From positions 806,001 through 870,000 of the forward strand of contig JAGYJM010000002.1 of NCBI GenBank assembly GCA_018402085.1: 64,000 nucleotides of DNA, given 5' to 3'. Every line of letters begins with the position of its first letter. The first letter of the stretch is position 1. Shown here one piece after another: positions 28,537 through 36,594 of this stretch. The notes beneath the pieces were generated by a model that worked only from the letters and a program-made list of their open reading frames with translations, did not search any database and was not told where the DNA came from. Source of the stretch: Flavobacteriales bacterium (GTDB lineage Bacteria; Bacteroidota; Bacteroidia; Flavobacteriales_D; Sanyastnellaceae). A program made the translations under genes and the position numbers.

Positions 28537-29805
28537 GCCTTCAGTTTCGCGTGTGCGAGACTGAGCCTCATCCGGGTGACCAACGTGCAGAATTAACGGA
28601 AAGCTTACCTTGACTTTAGCTCTGTCTTCAGTTCGAAAGCGGTATTCACAGTTGATTTGCAACGGAGAGGAAGTTGCTATAGAGTCAGCCGATCGAGGTC
28701 TGGCAATTAATTGCACGGTTTCGAAATTATTTGGCTGAATGCTCAATCGTTTTTGACTCAAATCAGGGTTGATTTGAAAATGATGAGCCACGTCAAGGTG
28801 TACCTCACATTCAATATTTTCGTCATTTCTGAATGCGAGGTGGATCGTATCGGAGGCAGCTCCCTTTCTGATCATAAAGCGTTCTGCGCGAACGGGTGGA
28901 TTATTCTGAAGGCGCCTGGCAAACTCATTTCCTTCCGTTAAGCGTATATCATCGCTCATTACCCCGCTCAGTTCCACATTTGCGATGACAGGACCTTCAG
29001 AGGTCATGGTGACCCACATGAAGTGGTCAAACTCTCCAAAAGCCGGTCCGCGTAAGCGACTTCGTCCCCCTGTTGTTGCAAGCACATAGTAACGGCTATT
29101 GAACCGCTCTGTTTTCATGTATCGGTGATAATGTCCGGCGAAAACAGTGTGTTTACGGTTTTTCAGAAGTTCCTGAAGGCTATTCCAGTAGCCTGTGGTT
29201 TCTTGTGTCCAGAGCGGCTGGTGCATAAAGACGAGTGTCCAGCGCACCGTTGAGTGTTCTTTCAGCACCTTCGCGAAGTATTCATATTGGTTTTGTCCGA
29301 TTTCGCCATCGTTAGCGCCTTTCATGTGGTCTTCGCTGTTCAGGCAGAGAAAGAGTACATCTTCGTGCAGAAAATGGTAGTACGGCTTGCCTAAGCGCTC
29401 TTGCCACACGTCGGCCAGTACCTGGTTGTTGTAGTCGTGGTTTCCGGGCAGGTAGTAGAAAGGCATCTTGAGGCGGTTGACCATTGATTCGATTTCATCC
29501 CACTGCCTTTCGGCCATTTTTCGGTTCGGAAAAAGACCTTCAATCAGATCACCTAGTGACATTACAAAGTCAGGGCGCATGAGGTTGAGTTTATCAACGG
29601 CAACAGAAAATACTCCCTCGCGATGTCCGCCTGTGCGATCTGAGACGATCGCAAACTGAAAGCAACCTGGCTCAGGAACCATAGCACCTTCAGATTTAGG
29701 TAGAGGGAGCTGCAGGTGGTGGATTGTAATTTCGGAACTGTCAATCTGACCCATGACGAGGTGGGAAATTAACAGTAATAGACTTGCAATACAGGTATGA
29801 CGCAT
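28522..29805 (-). CDS. Secreted calcineurin-like metallophosphoesterase
   Basis: 427 residues with a signal peptide (residues 1-19, ending VMG before Gln20). Metallophosphoesterase motifs in order: SDRTGG (55-60, a variant of the first D-x-H box, with Arg where His is usual), GDLIEG (85-90), GNHD (121-124), MHQP (194-197) and GHYHRY (224-229). A C-terminal region of about 150 residues is beta-rich and unassigned. The altered first motif is shared by a branch of bacterial phosphoesterases, so activity is still plausible. Substrate unknown; periplasmic or extracellular. Confidence 0.85.
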   Translation of the reverse strand: MRHTCIASLLLLISHLVMGQIDSSEITIHHLQLPLPKSEGAMVPEPGCFQFAIVSDRTGGHREGVFSVAVDKLNLMRPDFVMSLGDLIEGLFPNRKMAERQWDEIESMVNRLKMPFYYLPGNHDYNNQVLADVWQERLGKPYYHFLHEDVLFLCLNSEDHMKGANDGEIGQNQYEYFAKVLKEHSTVRWTLVFMHQPLWTQETTGYWNSLQELLKNRKHTVFAGHYHRYMKTERFNSRYYVLATTGGRSRLRGPAFGEFDHFMWVTMTSEGPVIANVELSGVMSDDIRLTEGNEFARRLQNNPPVRAERFMIRKGAASDTIHLAFRNDENIECEVHLDVAHHFQINPDLSQKRLSIQPNNFETVQLIARPRSADSIATSSPLQINCEYRFRTEDRAKVKVSFPLILHVGHPDEAQSRTRETEGSGGG

Positions 29806-29862
29806 AAGGGCGAATTACCTCACTTTATGTTGCCTGCGTGTTGAGGATAGCTGAACTTGATG

Positions 29863-30225
29863 TTATGATCGGTGATACTTCCTCATTTTCTGGATGCGTC
29901 GCATCCTTTTGTATTTGCGTGCTGCAATGAACTCATAGAGGAAAAGTGCTGTCCAGACGGATATCGATAAAAAGGCCACAGCAACGGCTGCAATAAGACA
30001 GATATCACAGCTAATATCTGCGAGGAGTGTAACGCCAAGAAACACAACAAAAAAGAGAACGACAAACAAAGTGATGGCTAGTACATAGCGCTCAACGCTT
30101 TGGCGCATGAAAGCCCTGGATTCAACTTGCTTTCGCAGTTTTCTCACCTTGCGAGCGAGGGGATCTGTTCTTCTTTTTGACCGCGGTTCATGACCACTCT
30201 GTTCTTTTTGCGAGTGCTCTGACAC
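29863..30225 (-). CDS. Small membrane protein with two transmembrane segments
   Basis: 120 residues. A strongly basic, hydrophilic N terminus of about 45 residues (KRRTDPLARKVRKLRKQ) precedes two hydrophobic helices (about 49-70 and 74-97). A basic tail follows (RKYKRMRRIQKMRKYH). The positive charges on both ends favour a hairpin with both termini in the cytoplasm. No family recognised. A single gene between the phosphoesterase and bcp, same strand as both, with gaps of 57 and 72 bp. Confidence 0.6.
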   Translation of the reverse strand: MSEHSQKEQSGHEPRSKRRTDPLARKVRKLRKQVESRAFMRQSVERYVLAITLFVVLFFVVFLGVTLLADISCDICLIAAVAVAFLSISVWTALFLYEFIAARKYKRMRRIQKMRKYHRS

Positions 30226-30297
30226 TGAAATAATTTTGATTCTAAAAAAAAAATAAATAGTATAGTCTTTGCGAGTATAGGTTTTTTTTGTCAGATT

Positions 30298-30747
30298 CTA
30301 AAGTTTGTTCAGCGCTTTGAGCGATTCGGTGACATGTTCTTCAGCCTTGAGCTGAGAGTTAAAGCAATGCACTACTTTTCCGGTTCTGTCGATTACGTAG
30401 GTCACTCGCCCCGGAATCAGTCCGAGCAGATTCGAAGGTACCTTAAATTGCCGGCGGATACTTTTGTCTGGATCACTCAATAAGGTGAAGGGCAGGTTGT
30501 ATTTTGATTTGAAGTGTCGGTGAGATTCAACACTATCTGCGCTGACTCCGAAAACCTGAACTCCTGCATCTGTGAAAGCCTCATAATAGTCTCTGAAAGC
30601 GCAGGCTTCTTTGATGCATCCGGGAGTGTCGTCTTTCGGGTAAAAGTAGATTACAACAGGTTTGTCGAGTTCATCCGGATGGATGCGCGTAGCAGAGCCT
30701 TCATGGTTCAGCGCTGTGATTACAGGAATGCGGTCTCCGATTTTCAT
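30298..30747 (-). CDS. bcp: Thioredoxin-dependent peroxiredoxin Bcp
   Basis: 149 residues, full length for the AhpC/TSA Bcp subfamily. The peroxidatic Cys44 lies in YPKDDTPGCIKEACAFRD and the putative resolving Cys49 is five residues on, the intrahelical disulfide pattern of E. coli-type Bcp. It reduces H2O2 and organic hydroperoxides with electrons from thioredoxin in the cytoplasm. A GAGAGGAG stretch just before the ATG at 30745-30747 serves as ribosome-binding site. Confidence 0.93.
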   Translation of the reverse strand: MKIGDRIPVITALNHEGSATRIHPDELDKPVVIYFYPKDDTPGCIKEACAFRDYYEAFTDAGVQVFGVSADSVESHRHFKSKYNLPFTLLSDPDKSIRRQFKVPSNLLGLIPGRVTYVIDRTGKVVHCFNSQLKAEEHVTESLKALNKL

Positions 30748-30835
30748 ATGCTCCTCTCTTTCATGCTCACAAGAACTGACAACCTAATGAAAGGTTCATC
30801 TGAAAGCAGGTGGATTGACAAAATTTGGGAGCATA

Positions 30836-31948
30836 TCACCAAAGCACGCTGTCTTCATTTCCTTCATTCATGATTTTGCTTTGTTCACGTATAGAGGCCT
30901 TGTGAAGGAGTTCAAGGTACCGGGTGACAAAGCTTTCATCGAGCTGAAGTTGCTCACCGAGCGCTGAACGTGTCTCGAGGATCTCTTTCCACCGCTCGAG
31001 CTGCAAGATGGTCAGGTCATTGCTTTTTTTATAGGCACCAATGCTACGCACTTTCTGCATCCGTTCACTGAGGTATTGTAGCAATTGTTCGTCAATAGCG
31101 TCGATTTCGGCCCGTAACTCTGCCAACCTCTGCTGATGGCCGGGATCCGCCACACCCGGATCACGCCAGCGCAGCTCACCAAGCATCGCAACCAAAGCAT
31201 CAGGTGTCATTTGCTGTGCAGCATCGCTCCAGGCTTCATCAGGTGTGGGGTGGGTCTCGATCATTAATCCGTACATACCCAAGTCAATGGCTTTCTGGGC
31301 CACCGAGGAGATCAGTTTGCGATCTCCGGTGATATGGCTGGGGTCGCATAATACCTCCAAATCCGGAATCTTAGCTTTCAGCGCAATGGGGATCTCCCAC
31401 ATTGGAGCATTTCTGTAGGTGCGGTTGCCGGTAATGCTAAAGCCACGGTGAAGGGCCATCAGCTTGTTGAGGCCGTTCATCGCAAACCGCTCAATCGCAC
31501 CGATCCAAAGTTGGAGGTCGGGGTTGATGGGATTCTTAACAATTACAGGGGTGTCAACACCTTTCAAGGCGTCAGCAATTTCCTGCACGCTGAAGGGGTT
31601 CACGCTTGTGCGCGCGCCAATCCAGAGTACATCTATTTCGGCTTTAAGCGCTTCTTCAACGTGTTCTTTTGTGGCAACCTCCGTAGCGCAAGGTATGCCT
31701 GTTTCAAGACTGGCTTCTTTCAGCCATGAAAGGGCGGGAGCACCCACACCCTGAAAGGATCCCGGCCGCGTTCTGGGTTTCCATATTCCCGCCCTGAGTA
31801 GGCTGATTTTGCCTGACGCAGCCAGTTTCAAAGCGGTTTGCATCACCTGGTCGGGTGTTTCAGCTGAGCAAGGACCCGCAATGATAAATGGGTGATCGGT
31901 GCGAATGGGCCACTGATCAAGAGGAGTGATATCTGCAGCTTTTATCAT
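30836..31948 (-). CDS. Bifunctional 3-deoxy-7-phosphoheptulonate synthase / chorismate mutase type II
   Basis: 370 residues from the ATG at 31946-31948; an upstream in-frame ATG at 32014 would add 22 unrelated residues. Residues ~1-265 are a DAHP synthase of the KDOP-type fold (FIIAGPCSAE, LRAGIWKPRTRPGSFQG, LCDPSHITG). Residues ~275-360 are an AroQ-type chorismate mutase (LAELRAEIDAIDEQLLQYLS ... RMQKVRSIGAYKK). The order is typical of Bacteroidota. It catalyses the first shikimate-pathway step and the chorismate-to-prephenate branch step in the cytoplasm; the mutase domain may give prephenate feedback control. Confidence 0.92.
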   Translation of the reverse strand: MIKAADITPLDQWPIRTDHPFIIAGPCSAETPDQVMQTALKLAASGKISLLRAGIWKPRTRPGSFQGVGAPALSWLKEASLETGIPCATEVATKEHVEEALKAEIDVLWIGARTSVNPFSVQEIADALKGVDTPVIVKNPINPDLQLWIGAIERFAMNGLNKLMALHRGFSITGNRTYRNAPMWEIPIALKAKIPDLEVLCDPSHITGDRKLISSVAQKAIDLGMYGLMIETHPTPDEAWSDAAQQMTPDALVAMLGELRWRDPGVADPGHQQRLAELRAEIDAIDEQLLQYLSERMQKVRSIGAYKKSNDLTILQLERWKEILETRSALGEQLQLDESFVTRYLELLHKASIREQSKIMNEGNEDSVLW

Positions 31949-32086
31949 ACACCTTGGTAAACAACAACGGGCTTGAAATGATCGATGCAAGGTACAGAAA
32001 GACCGCTTGATCATCGATTCAAAGAAGCTGTCAAATGTGAATTTGAATATAAGCGAACAAAAAAGCCGGGATTACCGGCTTCAAAG

Positions 32087-32168
32087 TACCCAGAACTGGA
32101 CTCGAACCAGCACGCCCGAAGGCACAGCCGCCTGAAGACTGCGCGTCTACCAATTTCGCCACCTGGGT
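32087..32168 (-). tRNA. tRNA-Leu(CAG)
   Basis: Reverse-strand class II tRNA: acceptor ACCCAGG/TCTGGGT, D arm GCGAAATTGGTAGACGC, anticodon stem-loop CAGTC-TTCAGGC-GGCTG (anticodon CAG), a variable arm GCC-TTCG-GGC, T loop TTCGAGT, discriminator A. CCA is not encoded. Confidence 0.93.
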
Positions 32169-32194
32169 AAGGAGTCGAAAATGCTTTACGAAAG

Positions 32195-32279
32195 TGCCCA
32201 GGGTGGGACTCGAACCCACACGCCCTAAACGGACACATGGCCCTCAACCATGCCTGTCTACCAATTTCAGCACCTGGGC
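32195..32279 (-). tRNA. tRNA-Leu(GAG)
   Basis: Reverse-strand class II tRNA: acceptor GCCCAGG/CCTGGGC, anticodon stem-loop CATGG-TTGAGGG-CCATG (anticodon GAG), T loop TTCGAGT, discriminator A. It lies 26 nt from the Leu(CAG) gene, so probably one precursor. Confidence 0.93.
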
Positions 32280-32392
32280 AGGTGCACCGGAGTTATCCGG
32301 TTGCGATTCATCGATTGTCAACGGCCGCTTCTTAAACAAGCAAGTGAAGCTGTTCATGATGCGGCATGTGTGTTGTCTCCGTCTGAGACTTG

Positions 32393-32465
32393 TGATCTCG
32401 CTGGGGCTCGAACCCAGGACCCGCACATTAAAAGTGTGCTGCTCTACCAGCTGAGCTACGAGATC
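32393..32465 (-). tRNA. tRNA-Lys(UUU)
   Basis: Reverse-strand tRNA: acceptor GATCTCG/CGAGATC, D stem GCTC/GAGC, anticodon stem-loop GCACA-CTTTTAA-TGTGC (anticodon TTT), T arm CTGGG-TTCGAGC-CCCAG, discriminator A. Likely first gene of the three-tRNA transcript. Confidence 0.95.
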
Positions 32466-32557
32466 CGCTCCCGCAAATGGGGCTGCAAATATAGAACTGT
32501 TTGAAATTCTACCAAAGAAAATAATTGAGAGAGTGAATTGTTCAGCAAAAGACTTAA

Positions 32558-33730
32558 TCAGTCAACAATCGGAGCCCGCTCATAAGGGGCTTCACGATCA
32601 AACATATAGCGATACGTAACCAGCCTTCTGGAAATGGTTGCCCCGAGGTTTTCTGCCACATGCATCATCTTCGGGTTAAAGTCGCCGATCCACGTGAGGG
32701 TAGTCTCTTTGTAACGGTTCAGTGTTACTATATGTTCTTCAGCCCATTTGATCATCGCGCCTTCAACACCCTTACCATGGTATGCGCGGTCTACACCAAA
32801 CACAATGCCGACCATGATTTGAGGTGTTCTCCGCCATTTGTGCCAGAGAAACTTCAGTTTTCCGTTCAGATTCAGATTGCCATGTACGTACCTGAAGATT
32901 TCGTTCAATTCAGGAATGTTTACATAGAAAGCAATCGGTTGCTCATGGTGGTACACAAACACGATGATATCGCGGTCAACAATGGCTTTTAAGGCATTAA
33001 TGATCTTTCTTGCCTGTTCAATGGGCATCGCTTTAAAACCGTGATGGCCGCCCCAGGCATTGTTGTATACCGTACAAAAATCTTGGGCAACCTGATCCCA
33101 GCTTCGTCCGCGTATGTTCGAAATACGATAGGCCGGGTCATTCCGGATAGCTTCAGACTTTCGCACGAACACTTCCTGAGCAGGAACATACAGATCGCGC
33201 TTGTACACATACTGATTGTAGTATAATCGCCAGCCGTAGCTCTCGAAGAGCCCCTGATAATAGGACAGGTTATAATTCATGGCGTAGCTCGGAATGTCTA
33301 CGAAATTCTCAACCACCAATCCCCAGAAACGGTCTTTTTCGCCAAAATTCACCGGACCGTCTGCCGCCGCCATTCCACGTTCTTTGAGCCATGAAACGGC
33401 CGCATCAAACATCAGGTCTGCTGCTTTTTGATCATTGATGCACTCAAAGAACCCGATGCCCCCGGTAGGTTGATCCATACCGTCAGAGTATTTCGGGTTC
33501 ACGAACGCCGCAATACGGCCAATGAAACCTCTTTCATTTCGCAATATCCAGCGAACCGCCTGACCCCCTTTACGGAAAGCCTTATTCATTGAAGGGTCAA
33601 AAACCTTATCGATATCTTGCCGCAGATGAGGGATGTAATTGTCATGCCCGGCATAGATGACCGAAGGCACGTTATGAAAATCACGAATGTCCTGCGCAGT
33701 AGCTACTTCTCTGAGTTCCATATTAACCAT
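32558..33730 (-). CDS. GNAT-fold N-acetyltransferase-like protein (YghO-like)
   Basis: 390 residues of a family common in Bacteroidota and resembling E. coli YghO. The N-terminal half holds a GNAT-like region (GFIGRIAAFVNPKYSD, GIGFFECINDQKAADLMF). The C-terminal half has a second one (IVFGVDRAYHGKGVEGAMI, TWIGDFNPKMMHVAENLGA). The substrate is not known. MVNMELRE offers two ATGs (33730 or 33721); the longer is given. Cytoplasmic. It is separated from the tRNA-Lys gene by 92 bp and divergent from the gene at 33870. Confidence 0.75.
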   Translation of the reverse strand: MVNMELREVATAQDIRDFHNVPSVIYAGHDNYIPHLRQDIDKVFDPSMNKAFRKGGQAVRWILRNERGFIGRIAAFVNPKYSDGMDQPTGGIGFFECINDQKAADLMFDAAVSWLKERGMAAADGPVNFGEKDRFWGLVVENFVDIPSYAMNYNLSYYQGLFESYGWRLYYNQYVYKRDLYVPAQEVFVRKSEAIRNDPAYRISNIRGRSWDQVAQDFCTVYNNAWGGHHGFKAMPIEQARKIINALKAIVDRDIIVFVYHHEQPIAFYVNIPELNEIFRYVHGNLNLNGKLKFLWHKWRRTPQIMVGIVFGVDRAYHGKGVEGAMIKWAEEHIVTLNRYKETTLTWIGDFNPKMMHVAENLGATISRRLVTYRYMFDREAPYERAPIVD

Positions 33731-33794
33731 TCAGCGGTGAAATTACTCTTTTTATGCGCACGCGATAATCCGGTGGTCGGTTCTTCAATTCTGC

Positions 33795-33802
33795 TAACTT
33801 TG
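33795..33802 (+). promoter_or_regulatory. Candidate -7 element for the 33870 gene
   Basis: TAACTTTG fits TAnnTTTG and lies 67 nt before the ATG at 33870, in the divergent gap. No convincing -33 TTG is seen. Confidence 0.35.
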
Positions 33803-33869
33803 CAACAAAGGCAACGACTAGATGCCTTTTTGCATCACTACAACAGATTTAATTGAAAACAACTGACCT

Positions 33870-34253
33870 ATGAAAACGACAATCATTACAGCGATAACCA
33901 TCGCACTGGCGCTGCTTTCAGCAAGTTCTTTCGGACAAGAAGTACGCCTACAGGAACTGCTTGATACCGATGAGAAACGTACGTTCTGGAAAGAAAGTGG
34001 CTGGACGTTCACCGATACGGTTAAGGAAGGTGTAGAGGCTATGCAGTGGTCTGATCTTCAGCAGGTAAGCGGCGCAAAAGCGCCGGATGCGAACACCTTT
34101 GATCCTGAATCTTTTGATCCTGAACGTTACCTTATTCCGCTGCGCCACAATGAGACCCTCGTGATCATTGTCCCCGGCAAGGGCATGATCTCGTTCTACA
34201 GCGCAGATCGCTTCAGTGCCCTGTACGAACGCCAAAAGGCAAATCAGAAATAA
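33870..34253 (+). CDS. Small secreted protein of unknown function
   Basis: 127 residues with a signal peptide (MKTTIITAITIALALLSASS, cleavage near Gly-Gln23). The mature part is acidic (EESFDPERYLIPL-like stretch FDPESFDPERYL) and ends basic. No recognised domain. It is followed 22 bp later by the secreted T9SS cargo gene at 34276 on the same strand, so the two may be co-transcribed. Confidence 0.6.
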   Translation: MKTTIITAITIALALLSASSFGQEVRLQELLDTDEKRTFWKESGWTFTDTVKEGVEAMQWSDLQQVSGAKAPDANTFDPESFDPERYLIPLRHNETLVIIVPGKGMISFYSADRFSALYERQKANQK

Positions 34254-34275
34254 TTCAATAGAGGCCGCAAGGAGA

Positions 34276-36591
34276 ATGAAGAAAGTTTTAGCAGCAGCGA
34301 TGGTCATCCTGCCATTTTTGGCAGTAGGACAGGGAGAAGTACCGATTAACTCAACTGACAATTATACCGGTTGTGGAGCAACACTGCTCGATACCGGCGC
34401 AAATCCGGCAGAGTACGGTGCAAATGAAAACGAAACCATCACCATCTGCCCGGAAGACCCCGAAACAGTGATCAATATCTATTGGCCGCTCTTTGACCTG
34501 GGTTCAGGTGATGAGTTGTCAATCTACGATGGCCCTGATACAGACGCACCGCTGGTGGGTACTTTCACCGGAAACGACCTCCAAACTCAAAACACTTTCA
34601 GCGGAGAAGACAATGCAACTGGATGCCTGACCATCGTCTTTACCTCGGATGGCGACGGCGATAACGGTAACTTCGGCGGGGTCATTACCTGCGGATTCCC
34701 TTGTCAACCCCCAATTGCTGCAGTTGAAACCGAAGAAGAACAACCTATTCTGATCTGCCCGGGTGAGTCTGTAACCTTTGATGGAAGCCCGTCAACCGCT
34801 GCTGAAGGATTTGAAATCGTCAGTTACGAGTGGGAATACGGTTTTGGTGAAGGTGAGGTGACGACAGAGCCTACGGCAGAACATACTTTCGAGGATGAAG
34901 GCGCTTATGTGGTTCAACTCACCGTGACAGACAACAGTGAGGATAACTGCACCAGCAACAACCTGGTTGATGTGGTAGTACTTGTCTCCACCGAGCCGGA
35001 TTTCACAGGTACTTCAACCGACATTGAAATTTGCCAGGGCCAGGAAGTAGATCTCTCCGGAGTGGTGATCGGTCAGAACTGGACGGGTATTCCTGAAGCA
35101 AACTTCGGCGGCGAGCTCTTCATTCCGGATGAACAAGACCAGTGCTTCGAGAGCTCTATCCAGTTTACCACCTTTGAACCCGGGGCAATTGTTGATTCAG
35201 AAGAAGACATTGAGAACATCTTCATCAATTTTGAGCACTCGTACATGGGTGACCTGATCATCACCTTTATCTGTCCCAATGGTCAATCAATGATTGCGCA
35301 CCAGCAAGGCGGAGGCGGAACATACCTTGGCGAGCCAGTTGATGACGATTTTCTCGCTGACGATCCGGGAGTTGGCTACGATTATTTCTGGGCACCTGAT
35401 GCGCCCAATGGTACCTGGGCCGAAGAGTCTGGTGGTTTTACTACACTTCCTTCAGACACGTATTCAAGCGTACAGCCTTTCTCTAACCTAATAGGCTGCC
35501 CCCTGAACGGTAACTGGACGATCGAAATATGCGACATCTTTGGCTCAGACAATGGTTTCATTTTCGACTGGACCGTTAATTTCGATCCTGACTTGTTTCC
35601 TGACCTGCCTTCATTTACACCTGCCTTTGGAGATAACTGTGACTCAACTTCATGGTCAGGTCCGGCGATCATTGAAGAATCTGAAAACTGCAACGATATC
35701 GTGGTGCAACCCGGTGACCTCGGAGTGAATACCTACACGTTCAGCGCAACAAATAACCACGGCTGTACCTACACTCAAGATGTGAATGTCAACGTAGTTC
35801 CCGGTCCGGAAGTCGTGATATCTGAAGATGAAGTGGCCTTCTGCGGCACACCCGTCACGCTCTCGGCGGATGTTACTGAACCCGGTGGCGACTGGGTGTG
35901 GTCTTGGGACAATGAAGACTTGCTATCAGATGCAGATGTGCCTTCACCTCAGGTAGAAAATCTCGACGAGCCAACCACCTTCACAGTGACCATTCACCCG
36001 GTTGGTGCACCCGAATGCACGGGCACTGCAACTGTAGATGTAGTCATTCCTGAAGGTCCGGTGGTCCCGGAGCTCCCTGACCTCAGTGATTGCGTGGGCA
36101 GCCTGCTCGCAGCGCTTGCGCCGCAGCAGCCTGAGTCATCTGACTGGACCTTTACCTGGGAACTTGATCCCGACGACGATAGCGAAATCATCGAAGTAGG
36201 CACCGGTCCCGGAATAACGATTACGGAAGGGGGAACCTACACGCTCTTTATTGACGAAGTCGGGGGATGCAACTATTCAGCCTCTACCTCTTTTGACGTC
36301 TTGTACATTCCTTGCGAACTAGGAGAAATCCCGAACATCTTCAGTCCGGCCGATGGAAACAATATCAATGAGTCGTTTTACATCGACAACATTGACCTTT
36401 TTGACAACGTATTTCGCGTTTACAACCGCTGGGGTACCCTGGTCTTTGAAGCCGAGAACTATAAGAACACCTGGAGCCCGAGAAAAGAGGAACTTAGCGA
36501 CGGTACCTACTACTATGTGCTTGAAGTGACATTCCCTGATGGAACTGTAGAAAATTTCTCTGGTCCGGTCACGATCGCTCGCCAGCGATAG
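34276..36591 (+). CDS. T9SS cargo protein with CUB, PKD and P-domain-like regions and type B sorting domain
   Basis: 771 residues. The ATG at 34276 follows AAGGAG and opens a signal peptide (MKKVLAAAMVILPFLAVG). Domains in order: CUB-like (about 25-135; YGANENETITICP ... LSIYDGPDTDAPLVGTF); PKD (about 140-235; GSPSTAAEGFEIVSYEWEYG); a proprotein-convertase P-domain-like segment (about 265-440; FEHSYMGDLIITFICPNGQS ... GNWTIEICDIFGSDNG); Ig-like stretches. The last ~85 residues are a gliding-motility-associated type B C-terminal domain (PNIFSPADGNNINESFYIDN ... VYNRWGTLVFEAENY). Exported by Sec, then to the cell surface or medium by type IX secretion. No protease domain is present, so a binding or adhesive role is inferred. 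Confidence 0.88.
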   Translation: MKKVLAAAMVILPFLAVGQGEVPINSTDNYTGCGATLLDTGANPAEYGANENETITICPEDPETVINIYWPLFDLGSGDELSIYDGPDTDAPLVGTFTGNDLQTQNTFSGEDNATGCLTIVFTSDGDGDNGNFGGVITCGFPCQPPIAAVETEEEQPILICPGESVTFDGSPSTAAEGFEIVSYEWEYGFGEGEVTTEPTAEHTFEDEGAYVVQLTVTDNSEDNCTSNNLVDVVVLVSTEPDFTGTSTDIEICQGQEVDLSGVVIGQNWTGIPEANFGGELFIPDEQDQCFESSIQFTTFEPGAIVDSEEDIENIFINFEHSYMGDLIITFICPNGQSMIAHQQGGGGTYLGEPVDDDFLADDPGVGYDYFWAPDAPNGTWAEESGGFTTLPSDTYSSVQPFSNLIGCPLNGNWTIEICDIFGSDNGFIFDWTVNFDPDLFPDLPSFTPAFGDNCDSTSWSGPAIIEESENCNDIVVQPGDLGVNTYTFSATNNHGCTYTQDVNVNVVPGPEVVISEDEVAFCGTPVTLSADVTEPGGDWVWSWDNEDLLSDADVPSPQVENLDEPTTFTVTIHPVGAPECTGTATVDVVIPEGPVVPELPDLSDCVGSLLAALAPQQPESSDWTFTWELDPDDDSEIIEVGTGPGITITEGGTYTLFIDEVGGCNYSASTSFDVLYIPCELGEIPNIFSPADGNNINESFYIDNIDLFDNVFRVYNRWGTLVFEAENYKNTWSPRKEELSDGTYYYVLEVTFPDGTVENFSGPVTIARQR

Positions 36592-36594
36592 CTT

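Noticed and set aside
32087-32465. tRNA cluster as an integration site of a genomic island
   Set aside because: No integrase, no duplicated tRNA 3' end and no change in gene content on either side were seen.
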